Below are positions 25,897 to 34,344 of a DNA stretch of 64,000 nucleotides, piece by piece. The notes beneath the pieces are model-generated. The model had not been told where the DNA came from. It was given only the letters and a program-made list of their open reading frames with translations, and made no database searches. The first letter of the stretch is position 1. Each line of letters opens with the position of its first letter. The DNA is from Acidimicrobiia bacterium (lineage in GTDB: Bacteria; Actinomycetota; Acidimicrobiia; Spongiisociales; ZC4RG35). The position numbers and the translations under genes were made by a program. The stretch is taken from assembly GCA_026002975.1 (NCBI GenBank), contig BPGJ01000007.1, forward strand, positions 105,777-169,776. The letters are read 5' to 3'.

Positions 25897-27137
25897 AGGG
25901 CTATGTCGCTTCGATACTGCATCCCCTGCCACCGGATGCGACTCACCGCCCGATACGCGATCCGTCTGGCCTCGCAAAGGTCGGAGCCCACCCCGACCAC
26001 GTTGAGAACCCGGCCGCCGTTGGTGACGAGGCGACCCATCCCGTCCCGGGCGGTGCCGGCGTGGAAAACGAGAGCCCCTTCGTCGACCGCCTCGGCCAGG
26101 CCTGTGATCGGGTCGCCGGTGCGGGGCCGGTCCGGATAGCCGGCGGAGGCGAGCACGACGTTGACCGCCGAGCGGTCGCTCCATCTGGGTCGGAACGAGT
26201 CGAGACGGCCCGTGAGGGCAGCTTCGATCAGCTCTATCAGGTCGCTGTCGAGGCGGGGGAGGAGGACCTGTGCTTCGGGGTCGCCGAGGCGGACGTTGAA
26301 CTCGATGACCTTGGGTCCGGTGTCGGTGAGGACCAGCCCGGCGTAGAGGAAGCCCGTGAATGGGCTCCCATCCTCGGCCATCCGGGTGAGGGTCGGTCGG
26401 ATGATCTCGGTTTCGACCCGAGCGAGGAGCCCATCGGGCAGATCGACCGGCGAGTAGCTTCCCATCCCGCCGGTGTTCGGTCCCCGGTCGCCGTCCAGCA
26501 GCCGCTTGTAGTCCCGGGCGGGCTCGAGGATGGACGCCTGGGTCCCCGAAGCGACCGCGAACACCGAGAGCTCCGGACCCGACAGGAACTCTTCCACCAG
26601 GACCGTCTTCCCGGCATCGCCGAACCCGCCGGATAGGCAGCGGTGCACCCACCCGACCGCGGCTTCCGGGTCGTCGGTGACCAGCACCCCCTTACCCGCG
26701 GCCAGACCGTCGGCCTTCACGACCCACGGGCCTCTCCGAGCCCGTATATAGGTCACGGCTTCGTCCTCGTCGGTGAAAGAGCGGGCCGATCCGGTGGGGA
26801 CGCCTGCCCGAACCATCACCTCCTTGGCGAACGACTTGGAGGCCTCGAGCCGCGCGGCCGCCGAAGTGGGACCGAAAGCGGGGATGCCGGCGCTGCCCAG
26901 CCGGTCGACCAGGCCGGCGGCGAGGGGAGCCTCGGGGCCGACCACCACGAGGTCCACTGCCAGTCGGGTCGCCAATCGGACCAGGTCGTCGGGCCGGGAC
27001 GCATCGAAGGTCGGGCCCAGCTCCTCGAGGCCCGGGTTCCCCGGCGCCGAGTAGAGCGCCGCCACCCGGGGGCTGGTCTTCAGCTTCCATCCCAGGGCGT
27101 GTTCACGTGCGCCCGAACCGACCAGCAGGACCTTCAC
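25893..27137 (-). CDS. purD: Phosphoribosylamine-glycine ligase (GAR synthetase)
   Basis: ATP-grasp enzyme making glycinamide ribonucleotide. The 414 residues begin VKVLLVGSGAREHALGWKL and carry FGPTSAAARLEASKSFAKE, PWVVKADGLAAGKGVLV (ATP-grasp lysine), EEFLSGPELSVFAV, RDYKRLLDGDRGPNTGGMG and VIEFNVRLGDPEAQVLLPRL. The GTG start at 27137 overlaps the purA stop (GTGA). Its own stop codon shares the palindrome CTAG with the convergent YcaQ-like gene. Confidence 0.97.
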   Translation of the reverse strand: MKVLLVGSGAREHALGWKLKTSPRVAALYSAPGNPGLEELGPTFDASRPDDLVRLATRLAVDLVVVGPEAPLAAGLVDRLGSAGIPAFGPTSAAARLEASKSFAKEVMVRAGVPTGSARSFTDEDEAVTYIRARRGPWVVKADGLAAGKGVLVTDDPEAAVGWVHRCLSGGFGDAGKTVLVEEFLSGPELSVFAVASGTQASILEPARDYKRLLDGDRGPNTGGMGSYSPVDLPDGLLARVETEIIRPTLTRMAEDGSPFTGFLYAGLVLTDTGPKVIEFNVRLGDPEAQVLLPRLDSDLIELIEAALTGRLDSFRPRWSDRSAVNVVLASAGYPDRPRTGDPITGLAEAVDEGALVFHAGTARDGMGRLVTNGGRVLNVVGVGSDLCEARRIAYRAVSRIRWQGMQYRSDIAL

Positions 27138-28405
27138 CGTTGGAGCATCTGTTCGCGTTCGGGTCCCACCGACACCCAGGCGACCGGCACCCCGGTGTAC
27201 TCCTCGATGAACTCGACGTACGCCTGCGCTTGCTTGGGCAGCTCCGAGAAGCTGCGACATCCGGTGATGTCCTGCCGCCAGCCGGGCAGTTCCCGGTACA
27301 CGGGGGTGCAGTTGTACAGGACCCGCTGCTGCCTGGGGAACTCCTCGTAGACCTCTCCCAGCGACACGTACCCGGTGGCCACTTTCACGGTCTCGAAAGC
27401 CGACAGGACGTCGAGCTTGGTGAGGAATAGATGGCTCATCGAGTTGATCCGCACCGAGTACCGCAGGGCGACGAGATCCAACCATCCGCACCGGCGGCGC
27501 CGGCCGGTGACCGTTCCGAACTCCCCTCCCAACTCCACCAGCTTGTCACCCACCTCGTCGTGGAGCTCCGTGGGGAAAGGCCCGGTGCCCACCCTCGAGA
27601 TGTAGGCCTTGGCGACTCCCACCACCCGGCCGATTTCCCGGGGACCCACCCCGGACCCCACCAGCGCCCCCCCGGCGGTGGGGTTGGAGGAGGTCACGAA
27701 GGGATAGGTGCCGTGGTCGACGTCGAGCAGGGTTCCTTGAGCGCCCTCGAACAGCACCTCGTCTCCCCGGCGGAGAGCCTCCCACAGCAACAGCGAGGTG
27801 TCGCACACGTAGGGGACGAGACGGTCGGCCATACCCAGGTAGTGGTCGATCACCTCGTCGGGGTCCATGGGAAGCTGGTTGTAGACCCGGGTGAGGACCT
27901 TGTTGACGTCCTCCAGGGCGGCCTCCACCTTGTCCCGGAAGATCTTCGGGTCGAACAGGTCCTGGACCCGGACGCCGCGCCGCGCGTACTTGTCGGTGTA
28001 GGCCGGGCCGATCCCCTTCTTGGTGGTGCCGATCTGGTTCCGTCCCAGATACCGCTCCATCACCCGGTCGAGTTTGCGGTGATACGGCATGATCAGGTGG
28101 GCGTTGGCGGACAGCTTCAGCTTGCCCGGGTCGATGCCCCGGGAGGAGAGCATCTCGATCTCGGCGAGCAGCACCTCGGGGTCGACCACGCAGCCCGAGG
28201 CGATCACGGGGGTGCAGTCGGGGTACATCACCCCCGAGGGGATCAGGGAGAGAGCGAAGCGCTCGTCGCCGACCAGGATGGTGTGCCCGGCGTTGTTACC
28301 CCCCTGGTACCGGACCACGTAGTCGGCTTCCCGGGCGAACCAGTCGGTGGCCCGCCCCTTACCCTCGTCGCCCCACTGGGCGCCTACCACGATGGTCGCC
28401 GGCAT
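27134..28405 (-). CDS. purA: Adenylosuccinate synthetase
   Basis: GTP-dependent ligation of IMP and aspartate, first step to AMP. The 423 residues show VVGAQWGDEGKGRATDWFA (P-loop-like; bacterial enzymes usually have GKGKIVD), YQGGNNAGHTI, GTTKKGIGPAYTDKYAR, LFEGAQGTLLDVDHGTYPFV, SSNPTAGGALVGSGVGP, and TVTGRRRRCGWLDLVALRYS. The start ATG at 28405 follows TAGCAT by 8 nt, so it is probably leaderless, divergent from a hydrolase gene 64 bp away. Cotranslated with purD. Confidence 0.97.
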   Translation of the reverse strand: MPATIVVGAQWGDEGKGRATDWFAREADYVVRYQGGNNAGHTILVGDERFALSLIPSGVMYPDCTPVIASGCVVDPEVLLAEIEMLSSRGIDPGKLKLSANAHLIMPYHRKLDRVMERYLGRNQIGTTKKGIGPAYTDKYARRGVRVQDLFDPKIFRDKVEAALEDVNKVLTRVYNQLPMDPDEVIDHYLGMADRLVPYVCDTSLLLWEALRRGDEVLFEGAQGTLLDVDHGTYPFVTSSNPTAGGALVGSGVGPREIGRVVGVAKAYISRVGTGPFPTELHDEVGDKLVELGGEFGTVTGRRRRCGWLDLVALRYSVRINSMSHLFLTKLDVLSAFETVKVATGYVSLGEVYEEFPRQQRVLYNCTPVYRELPGWRQDITGCRSFSELPKQAQAYVEFIEEYTGVPVAWVSVGPEREQMLQR

Positions 28406-28413
28406 GGGCTGGA

Positions 28414-28419
28414 ATGCTA
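28414..28419 (-). promoter_or_regulatory. -10 box TAGCAT for purA-purD
   Basis: TAGCAT on the minus strand, 8 nt before the purA ATG, in the 64-bp divergent gap. No other conserved element is evident there. Confidence 0.5.
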
Positions 28420-28457
28420 GGAGGTCCGGCCGGCGGCTCCTTCTGCCGGTCGGTCGG

Positions 28458-28463
28458 TATGCT
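28458..28463 (+). promoter_or_regulatory. -10 box TATGCT for the alpha/beta-hydrolase gene
   Basis: TATGCT is 6 nt before the GTG at 28470. It is one of the closest matches to a consensus TAnnnT -10 in the window. Confidence 0.5.
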
Positions 28464-28469
28464 CGACTG

Positions 28470-29309
28470 GTGGTCGACCACGTGGTTCCTGCGACCAGAA
28501 CCGAGGTAGTCAGGTTGGGGAGAGTCGACCTGGTCGTCGACGTCACCGATGGTGACGAACCCGCGTATCTCCTGGTCCACGGCCTGGCTTCCAACGCCCG
28601 CCTCTGGGACGGGGTGGTGGGCGGCCTCCGGAGGGCGGGCCGCCGTTCGGTCGCGGTAGATCTGAGGGGCCACGGTCGGTCGTCCAAACCGGGTGACGGC
28701 TACGACTTCCCGACCCTGGTGGCGGACCTGACCTCCGTACTCGACGCGGTCGGGTCGGAACGGGTTGTGGCGGTGGGTCAGTCGTGGGGAGGGAACCTGG
28801 TGGTGGAGTTGGCGGCTCGCCACCCCGAACGGGTGGAAGCGGTCGTGTGCGTCGACGGCGGATTCATCCATCTGCGTTCCCGCTTCGACGACTGGGAATC
28901 GGTGTGGGATGAGTTGGCTCCCCCGGTGTTCGACGGGTGGACGCGGGACCAGCTCAGAAGGCGGGCGAAGGCCCGGTTCCCCGGGTGGCCGGCCTGGGCG
29001 GTCGAAGCCCAGCTCGCCAACTTCGGGGACAAGGGAGACGGAACGGTGGAGCCCCACCTGCCACGGGAGCTCCACCGTCGGATCCTTCGGGAGCTGTGGA
29101 ATCAGGATCCCCCCCGGGTGGTGTCTCGTGTGCGGGCCCCAGTGGTGGTGCTGGCGGTCCGAGAGGACGGCGACCCGACGGGCAAGGCGGAGCAGGTGGA
29201 ACGGTTCGCTGCTTCCGGTCCCGTCCGGGTGATGTGGGTGGACGGTCATCACGATCTCCATGCGCAGCGACCCGAGCTGGTCGCCGACGTCCTACTCCAG
29301 GCCCGATGA
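28470..29309 (+). CDS. Alpha/beta-hydrolase fold protein
   Basis: A 279-residue hydrolase with YLLVHGLASNARLWD (oxyanion HG), VDLRGHGRSSKPGDGYD, the nucleophile elbow VAVGQSWGGNLVVELAARHP with Ser in GxSxG (GQSWGG), and a late VDGHHDLHAQRP holding the probable catalytic His. The lid region (residues about 135-210) is rich in Trp and Arg. Substrate unknown; esterase, lactonase or haloalkane-type activities are all possible. The TGA overlaps the ATG of the next gene (ATGA). Confidence 0.82.
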   Translation: MVDHVVPATRTEVVRLGRVDLVVDVTDGDEPAYLLVHGLASNARLWDGVVGGLRRAGRRSVAVDLRGHGRSSKPGDGYDFPTLVADLTSVLDAVGSERVVAVGQSWGGNLVVELAARHPERVEAVVCVDGGFIHLRSRFDDWESVWDELAPPVFDGWTRDQLRRRAKARFPGWPAWAVEAQLANFGDKGDGTVEPHLPRELHRRILRELWNQDPPRVVSRVRAPVVVLAVREDGDPTGKAEQVERFAASGPVRVMWVDGHHDLHAQRPELVADVLLQAR

Positions 29310-30409
29310 TGGGACAGGTGGTGCTGATGGGTTCGGGGGAGACCGCCCCCCGGATGGTTGCGGTCCACAGGAAGGCCCTGAAGGAGGCCGGGGCCGATCG
29401 GGTGGTGCTCCTCGACGGACCGTTCGGTTTCCAGGAGAGCGCCGATCTGCTGGTCGAGAAGCTGGCGGCCTTCTTCCGGAGCAGTCTGGGCGTGGAGGTG
29501 GAGGTACCTTCTCTTCGCCGCCCCGACGAACCGGCGGTCAGGCGAGCGCACCTGGTCGAGGCGGTGCGGTCGGCCAAGGCGGTGTTCGCAGGCCCCGGAT
29601 CGCCCACCTACGCCCTGCGGGTTTGGCGCTCCATCGGGCTGGCCGAGGCCGCGGCCGAGATGGTGTCGCGGGGTGGAAGCCTGATCATGGCGTCGGCCGC
29701 GGCCCTCACCCTGGGACGCAAGACCTTGCCGGTGTACGAGATATACAAGGTGGGGGACGATCCGCACTGGGTAGACGGCTTGGACATCTTGGGGATGCTC
29801 GGCCTCTCTCTCACCGTGGTGCCCCACTGGAACAACACCGAGGGGGGCAACCACGACACCAGCCGGTGCTATATCGGCGAGCGGCGGCTGCGTGCCATCC
29901 AGGGGGAGCTGGACACGCCGATCCTGGGGATCGACGAGCACACGGCGGCCATCCTCGACTTCGAGGAGGGGACGCTCGAGGTTTCCGGGCTGGGAGCGGT
30001 GACGTTGAGGGACGCCCACGGGGAGACGCGTTTCCCCGACGGATCCACGGTCCCCCTCGACCGGTTGGGGGGCGGCCCCCCGGCCGGCGACCGGGTCGAA
30101 CGGCCGGAGGCGGGCCGTACCGTGTTCGACCTGATCGAGGGGCTTCCGCCCGACGTGCGGGAGCCGCTTCGCCGCGAGCTGGTGGCCGGGATCCAGGTCC
30201 GGCAGGAGCTCGAAGGGTTGGCGGAGTGGAGAACACGGGTGGTCGAAGGGATGCTCGAGGTGAGGGAGAACGCTCGGCGTCGAGGGGACTTCGAGGCCGC
30301 AGACGCCATCCGTGACGCCCTGTCGGCGGCCGGCATCGAGATCCGGGACACCCGAGACGGGCCCCGCTGGAGCTTGTCGGGAGGTGGCTCCGCCGCCGGC
30401 GCCGGGTAG
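29306..30409 (+). CDS. Peptidase S51 / cyanophycinase-like domain fused to a CysS-type C-terminal domain
   Basis: A 367-residue two-domain protein. Residues 1-235 resemble the class I glutamine-amidotransferase-like fold of S51 peptidases and cyanophycinases: VLMGSGETAPRMV, VFAGPGSPTYALRVW, SLIMASAAALTLG with a candidate Ser nucleophile (ASAAA in place of the usual GTSAGA), then HWNNTEGGNHDTSR, GERRLRAI and ILGIDEHTAAIL. Residues about 305-360 (EVRENARRRGDFEAADAIRD, then AAGIEIRDT-rdG-p-W) match the C-terminal end of cysteinyl-tRNA synthetase, a domain also found in YqeB. The catalytic role is unproven. It is coupled to the upstream hydrolase by ATGA. Confidence 0.72.
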   Translation: MMGQVVLMGSGETAPRMVAVHRKALKEAGADRVVLLDGPFGFQESADLLVEKLAAFFRSSLGVEVEVPSLRRPDEPAVRRAHLVEAVRSAKAVFAGPGSPTYALRVWRSIGLAEAAAEMVSRGGSLIMASAAALTLGRKTLPVYEIYKVGDDPHWVDGLDILGMLGLSLTVVPHWNNTEGGNHDTSRCYIGERRLRAIQGELDTPILGIDEHTAAILDFEEGTLEVSGLGAVTLRDAHGETRFPDGSTVPLDRLGGGPPAGDRVERPEAGRTVFDLIEGLPPDVREPLRRELVAGIQVRQELEGLAEWRTRVVEGMLEVRENARRRGDFEAADAIRDALSAAGIEIRDTRDGPRWSLSGGGSAAGAG

Positions 30410-30412
30410 TCT
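30407..30412 (+). promoter_or_regulatory. -10 box TAGTCT for the TetR-fluC operon
   Basis: TAGTCT overlaps the previous stop codon and sits 7 nt before the TetR GTG at 30420. Confidence 0.5.
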
Positions 30413-30419
30413 CCCCGTC

Positions 30420-31034
30420 GTGCCGCGGATCCGCGCCGAGAGCATCGAGGCCCACAAACGGCTGACCCGGCGGGACATCCTCGACGCCGCCTACCGGGTG
30501 TTGGAGGAGGTGGGGACCGCCGACATCAGCCTCGCCGAGGTGGCCTACGAGGCGGGAATCGGCCGTACCACCCTCTACGAATACTTCCGGGACAAGGACG
30601 ACATCATCGCCTCGTTGGTGGAGGAACGTCTCCCCGAAGTGGTGGATTCGCTGATCGCTTCGGTGGGAGGCGACGACATTCCCGAGAGGCTGGCTTCGCT
30701 GGCGGTGGCGACGGTTCGTTTCATCATCACCGACCCGGTACTCGGATGGATCCTCCATCGGGAGGTCCCCAGGCTTTCGGCCGACGCGCAGGAGAGGATC
30801 CGGGTCGCTCACGCCGACCTCGCCCGGGAGATGGTCGACCTGTACCGGCAGGGTGCCTCCCAGGGCCGGTTCCGGGAGATGCCGATCGACATCGCCGGAC
30901 GGTTCGTCTACGACGTGATCATGTCCGCGGCTCGGGTACTCATCGCCGATCCCGACCCGACCGCCCGGTTCGAGGAGGTCGCCGCCCACATGAGGTCGTT
31001 CCTGCTAGGCGGTCTGGCCCGCGACGCCGAGTGA
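30420..31034 (+). CDS. TetR/AcrR-family transcriptional regulator
   Basis: A 204-residue repressor-type protein. The N-terminal HTH is clear: RRDILDAAYRVLEEVGTADI then SLAEVAYEAGIGRTTLYEYF and RDKDDIIASLV. The C-terminal ligand domain is all-helical with no recognised specificity. GTG start with a leaderless box. Its TGA overlaps the fluC GTG (GTGA), so it may control the fluoride-channel cluster, though no obvious operator palindrome is visible in the short upstream region. Confidence 0.9.
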   Translation: MPRIRAESIEAHKRLTRRDILDAAYRVLEEVGTADISLAEVAYEAGIGRTTLYEYFRDKDDIIASLVEERLPEVVDSLIASVGGDDIPERLASLAVATVRFIITDPVLGWILHREVPRLSADAQERIRVAHADLAREMVDLYRQGASQGRFREMPIDIAGRFVYDVIMSAARVLIADPDPTARFEEVAAHMRSFLLGGLARDAE

Positions 31035-31387
31035 GCCGACCCGCACCGACACGGTGGATGGCGGTGGCGGTGGGCGGGGCCGCGGGTTCCACCGCCCGTT
31101 GGCTGACCGGGGTCCATGGTTGGCGGTCCACCCTCGCCGTGAACCTGGTCGGATCGTTCCTGTTGGGGCTGGTGATGGCGGTATCTCTGAGGCGGATGTG
31201 GAGCCCGACGTCGAGACTCATGATGACCGTCGGTTTCCTCGGGTCGTACACCACCTTCTCGGCGATGATGGTGGAGGGTGTGAGGATGGCGGAGGCAGGA
31301 GGGGTGGGCTGGATCGCCTATTGGTCGGTCACCGTGCTCGGCGGCCTGGCGGCGGCCTGGGCCGGGCTCAGACTGGGAGGCAGATGA
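31031..31387 (+). CDS. fluC: Fluoride efflux channel subunit FluC/CrcB, first copy
   Basis: A 118-residue membrane protein with four predicted TM helices. Family motifs: VAVGGAAGSTARWLTG (GxxGxxxR), TLAVNLVGSFLLGLVM (N and G of the pore) and VGFLGSYTTFSAMMVEG (TTFS, sodium and fluoride site). FluC channels are antiparallel dimers; many Gram-positives encode two different subunits that form a heterodimer, and a second copy lies 333 bp downstream. No fluoride riboswitch is seen because the gene is translationally fused to tetR. Confidence 0.9.
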   Translation: MSRPAPTRWMAVAVGGAAGSTARWLTGVHGWRSTLAVNLVGSFLLGLVMAVSLRRMWSPTSRLMMTVGFLGSYTTFSAMMVEGVRMAEAGGVGWIAYWSVTVLGGLAAAWAGLRLGGR

Positions 31388-31388
31388 G

Positions 31389-31724
31389 ATGATCCCCGAA
31401 GGGAAGCTGGTCAGGATCTTCATCGGCGAGTCGGACACCTGGGAGGGCGTCCCCCTATACCACGCCCTGGTCGAGACCGCCCGGCGGCTGGGGATGGCAG
31501 GTGCCACCGTGCTGCGGGGTATCGAAGGCTACGGCGCCAGTTCGGTGGTGCACACCACCCGGCTCCTTCGACTGTCCGAAGACCTGCCAGTGGTGGTCGA
31601 GCTGGTCGACCGCGCCGACAACGTCGACCGTTTCCTGGAAGAGATCGACGGCATGATCTCTGAGGGACTGGTCACGGTGGAGAACGTGGAGGTTCGGATG
31701 TACCGGTCCCGGAATCCGCAGTGA
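31389..31724 (+). CDS. DUF190 family protein
   Basis: A 111-residue PII-like protein: KLVRIFIGESDTWEGVPLYH, ETARRLGMAGATVLRGIEGYG, SVVHTTRLLRLSEDLPVVVE and FLEEIDGMISEGLVTVENVEV. DUF190 proteins have a PII-like fold and commonly lie next to fluC genes. A regulatory role for the channel is suspected in the family but not established. It sits between two fluC genes, 1 nt after the first and overlapping the second (ATG-proximal GTG at 31721 inside its last codons). Confidence 0.88.
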   Translation: MIPEGKLVRIFIGESDTWEGVPLYHALVETARRLGMAGATVLRGIEGYGASSVVHTTRLLRLSEDLPVVVELVDRADNVDRFLEEIDGMISEGLVTVENVEVRMYRSRNPQ

Positions 31725-32093
31725 CCCTGGTCGCGGTGGCCCTGGGAGGCGCCGCCGGTGCGGTCGCCCGATACGTGGTAGGAGGGTGGGTGGCACGACG
31801 GTGGGAACCCCGCCGTCTGGCCCTCCCCACGTTGGTGGTCAACACCCTGGGGTCGGGTCTGGCTGGAGCTCTGCCGGGTGGGCGGGACGTCGGATCTCCC
31901 CCCGACGCTGGTCGCCGGCCTCGGGGTCGGCTTGTTGGGCGGCTTCACCACCTTCTCCACCTTCGCCTACGAGACGGTGAGGTTGGCCGAGGACGGCACG
32001 CCGGGATCGGCTCTCCTCAACGTGCTGGCCGCCTACCTCTCGGCTGGCGTCGCTGCCTGGGTCGGCTACACCCTGGTTCGGGTCACGGTGTGA
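31721..32093 (+). CDS. fluC: Fluoride efflux channel subunit FluC/CrcB, second copy, frameshifted
   Basis: The N-terminal half (MTLVAVALGGAAGAVARYVV ... TLVVNTLGSGLAGAL) and the C-terminal half (VAGLGVGLLGGFTTFSTFAYE ... GYTLVRVTV) are both good FluC but lie in frames one base apart. Removing a single G from the GGG runs around 31874-31882 joins them into a normal 123-residue subunit. As given, the first frame runs on to 32170 as Arg/His-rich nonsense. The GxxGxxxR, N and TTFS motifs are all intact once joined. Either a sequencing indel or a recent loss of one subunit. Confidence 0.82.
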
Positions 32094-32250
32094 CGGTCAG
32101 TGCGAGCTCGACCTCCAGCGATTTCCGCTCAGACCCTTTCACGTACGTGACCTCCCATCGGAACGGATGAACCCCCGGCGCCAAGCCCGACGTGTCGACC
32201 AGGAAACGGGCTACGTCGGTTTCGCCTGCGGTGAGCACGGCGTCCCGCAT
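32083..32250 (-). CDS. Short hypothetical gene or 3' gene remnant
   Basis: A minus-strand frame of 55 codons from ATG 32250, or open further upstream with residues such as RKAEGRHPHSSL before it. It has strong GC at third positions and a convincing protein look: TAGETDVARFLVDTSGLAPG, HPFRWEVTYV, SLEVELALTVTP. The pattern suggests a beta-sandwich segment of a larger protein, but the divergent ppk1 gene leaves no room for more. It has no Shine-Dalgarno or -10 box. Its end overlaps fluC by 11 bp. Function unknown; a decayed remnant is plausible. Confidence 0.4.
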   Translation of the reverse strand: MRDAVLTAGETDVARFLVDTSGLAPGVHPFRWEVTYVKGSERKSLEVELALTVTP

Positions 32251-32303
32251 GAGGCTGGAGTGGGGATGGCGGCCTTCGGCCTTCCTGCCGGCTCGGGGGC
32301 CGA

Positions 32304-32309
32304 TAGGCT
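32304..32309 (+). promoter_or_regulatory. -10 box TAGGCT for ppk1
   Basis: TAGGCT lies 6 nt before the ppk1 GTG, with no ribosome-binding site. No PHO box is visible upstream of it. Confidence 0.5.
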
Positions 32310-32315
32310 CTCTCC

Positions 32316-34337
32316 GTGTACCTGAATCGGGAACTCTCCTGGCTGGACTTCAACGGGCGGGTCCTGGCCCTGGCCGAGGACCCTTCGGTGCCTCTGTTGG
32401 AGAGGTGCCGATTCCTCTCGATCTGGGCGTCGAATCTGGACGAGTTCTTCATGGTGAGGGTGGCGGGACTGAAGGAGCAGGTCGCTCACGGGATCAGGAC
32501 GCCCTCACCCGACGGGCTGACGCCCGCCGAACAGTTGGCCGCCATTGCCGAGAAGGTCGAAGATCAGTACCGACGGGTCGGGCAGCTCTTCCTGGACGAG
32601 CTCACCCCGTTGCTCGCCAAGTCGGGAATCCACTTCTCCACCTATCAGGCTCTCGATCCAGAAGACCGTCAGTTCGTGGATCAGCAGTTCCGGGAGCGGG
32701 TGTTCCCGGTGCTCACCCCTCTGGCCGTCGACCCGGCCCATCCCTTCCCCTACATATCCAACCTCTCCCTCAACCTGGCGGTGATGGTCCGCAACCCCGA
32801 AACCGGCGTGACCCGGTTCGCCCGGGTCAAAGTCCCTCCCATCCTCCCCCGGTTCGTGGTGATGCCCGACGGCGAGCGGTTCCTGCCCCTCGAAGAGCTG
32901 ATCGGCGCTCACCTCGCCGACCTGTTCCCCGGAATGGAAGTACTCCGCCGGGACGCGTTCCGTGTGACCCGCAACGCCGACCTGGAGATCGAAGAGGACC
33001 GGGGAGGCGACCTGTTGGCGGTCCTCGAATCCGAGCTGACCCGCAGGAGGTTCGGCCGGGTGGTGCGTCTGGAGGTCCACTCCGACATGGATCCGGGCGT
33101 CAAGGCTCTGCTCATGCGGGAGATGGGGGTTGAAGACCGGGACGTCTACGTCTCGGACGGGCCGCTGGACCTGGCGGGTCTCCGAGTGTTGGCGGAGCTG
33201 GACCGCCCCGACCTGGTTTGGCCTCAGTGGTCGTGGGTGACCCAGCCGCGGCTGGCGGCGGTCGGTGGGGAGAAACCCGACCTGTTCGAGGTGATTCGAG
33301 AAGGCGACCTGCTGGTCCACCATCCGTACGAGTCGTTCACCACTTCGGTGGTGGCTTTCATCGAGCAGGCCTCCCGGGACCCCCAGGTGCTGGCGATAAA
33401 GCAGACCCTGTACCGCACCTCGCGGGACTCCCCGATAATGGCCGCCCTGATCGAAGCCGCTCACGAGGGCAAACAGGTGGTCGCCCTGATCGAACTCAAG
33501 GCGCGTTTCGACGAGGAACGCAACATCGAATGGGCGCAGAGGCTGGAAGACGCAGGGGTCCATGTGGTGTACGGGGTGGTGGGATTGAAGACCCACTCCA
33601 AGATCGCCCTGGTGGTCCGAGAAGAAGGGGAGGGGATCACCCGTTACGCGCACATCGGAACCGGCAACTACAACGACGCCACCGCCCGGACCTACGAAGA
33701 CCTGGGTCTGTTCACCTGCGACCCCCAGGTCGGGGCCGACCTGACCGACCTGTTCAACTACCTGACCGGGTACAGCCAGCAGAGGAGCTACCGGAAGCTG
33801 CTCGTCTCCCCGGTCGGAATGAGGGCGGGGATCAGGGACCTGATCCGCAGGGAAGCCCACCCGGAGGGCCGGATCACCATGAAGATGAACTCGCTGGTGG
33901 ATCCGGAGCTGATCGACGAGCTGTACGAGGCCGCCCGACGGGGCGCCGAGATAGACCTGATCGTCCGGGGGATCTGCTGTCTGTTGCCCATCGAGGGCAG
34001 CCGGCTTCGGGTGCGGTCCATCGTGGGTCGGTACTTGGAGCATTCCCGCATCTACCGGTTCGGAGCCCGGGGTGGACGGAGGGACTACCTGATCGGGTCG
34101 GCCGACCTGATGCCCCGGAACCTGGACCGCCGAGTCGAGGTCTTGGTGCCGGTGGAGGACCCCGACTTGCAGTTCCGGCTCGACGAGATCCTCGAGGTGG
34201 AGCTGGCCGACGACGTACTCGCCTGGGAACTGGGATCGGACGGCACCTGGACCAAGGTGCCCACCCGGCGGGGAATCGACTCCCACCTCGTGCTCAGAGG
34301 TTTGGCCGAGGCCCGAGCCGCGGCCAGGATCGATTGA
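32316..34337 (+). CDS. ppk1: Polyphosphate kinase 1
   Basis: Reversibly polymerises the gamma-phosphate of ATP into polyphosphate. The 673 residues show YLNRELSWLDFNGRVLALA, CRFLSIWASNLDEFFMVRVA, HPYESFTTSVVAFIEQAS, LAIKQTLYRTS, ELKARFDEERNIEWAQRLE, YGVVGLKTHSKIALVVR with the autophosphorylated His, HIGTGNYNDATARTYEDLGL, and the second conserved His in LEHSRIYRF. GTG start, leaderless. It lies directly upstream of the phosphate-uptake operon, so polyphosphate storage and phosphate import are neighbours, though each has its own promoter. Confidence 0.97.
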   Translation: MYLNRELSWLDFNGRVLALAEDPSVPLLERCRFLSIWASNLDEFFMVRVAGLKEQVAHGIRTPSPDGLTPAEQLAAIAEKVEDQYRRVGQLFLDELTPLLAKSGIHFSTYQALDPEDRQFVDQQFRERVFPVLTPLAVDPAHPFPYISNLSLNLAVMVRNPETGVTRFARVKVPPILPRFVVMPDGERFLPLEELIGAHLADLFPGMEVLRRDAFRVTRNADLEIEEDRGGDLLAVLESELTRRRFGRVVRLEVHSDMDPGVKALLMREMGVEDRDVYVSDGPLDLAGLRVLAELDRPDLVWPQWSWVTQPRLAAVGGEKPDLFEVIREGDLLVHHPYESFTTSVVAFIEQASRDPQVLAIKQTLYRTSRDSPIMAALIEAAHEGKQVVALIELKARFDEERNIEWAQRLEDAGVHVVYGVVGLKTHSKIALVVREEGEGITRYAHIGTGNYNDATARTYEDLGLFTCDPQVGADLTDLFNYLTGYSQQRSYRKLLVSPVGMRAGIRDLIRREAHPEGRITMKMNSLVDPELIDELYEAARRGAEIDLIVRGICCLLPIEGSRLRVRSIVGRYLEHSRIYRFGARGGRRDYLIGSADLMPRNLDRRVEVLVPVEDPDLQFRLDEILEVELADDVLAWELGSDGTWTKVPTRRGIDSHLVLRGLAEARAAARID

Positions 34338-34344
34338 TCCAAAC

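Noticed and set aside
31000..31060. Fluoride riboswitch before fluC
   Set aside because: The fluC start overlaps the tetR stop, leaving no leader in which a riboswitch could form.
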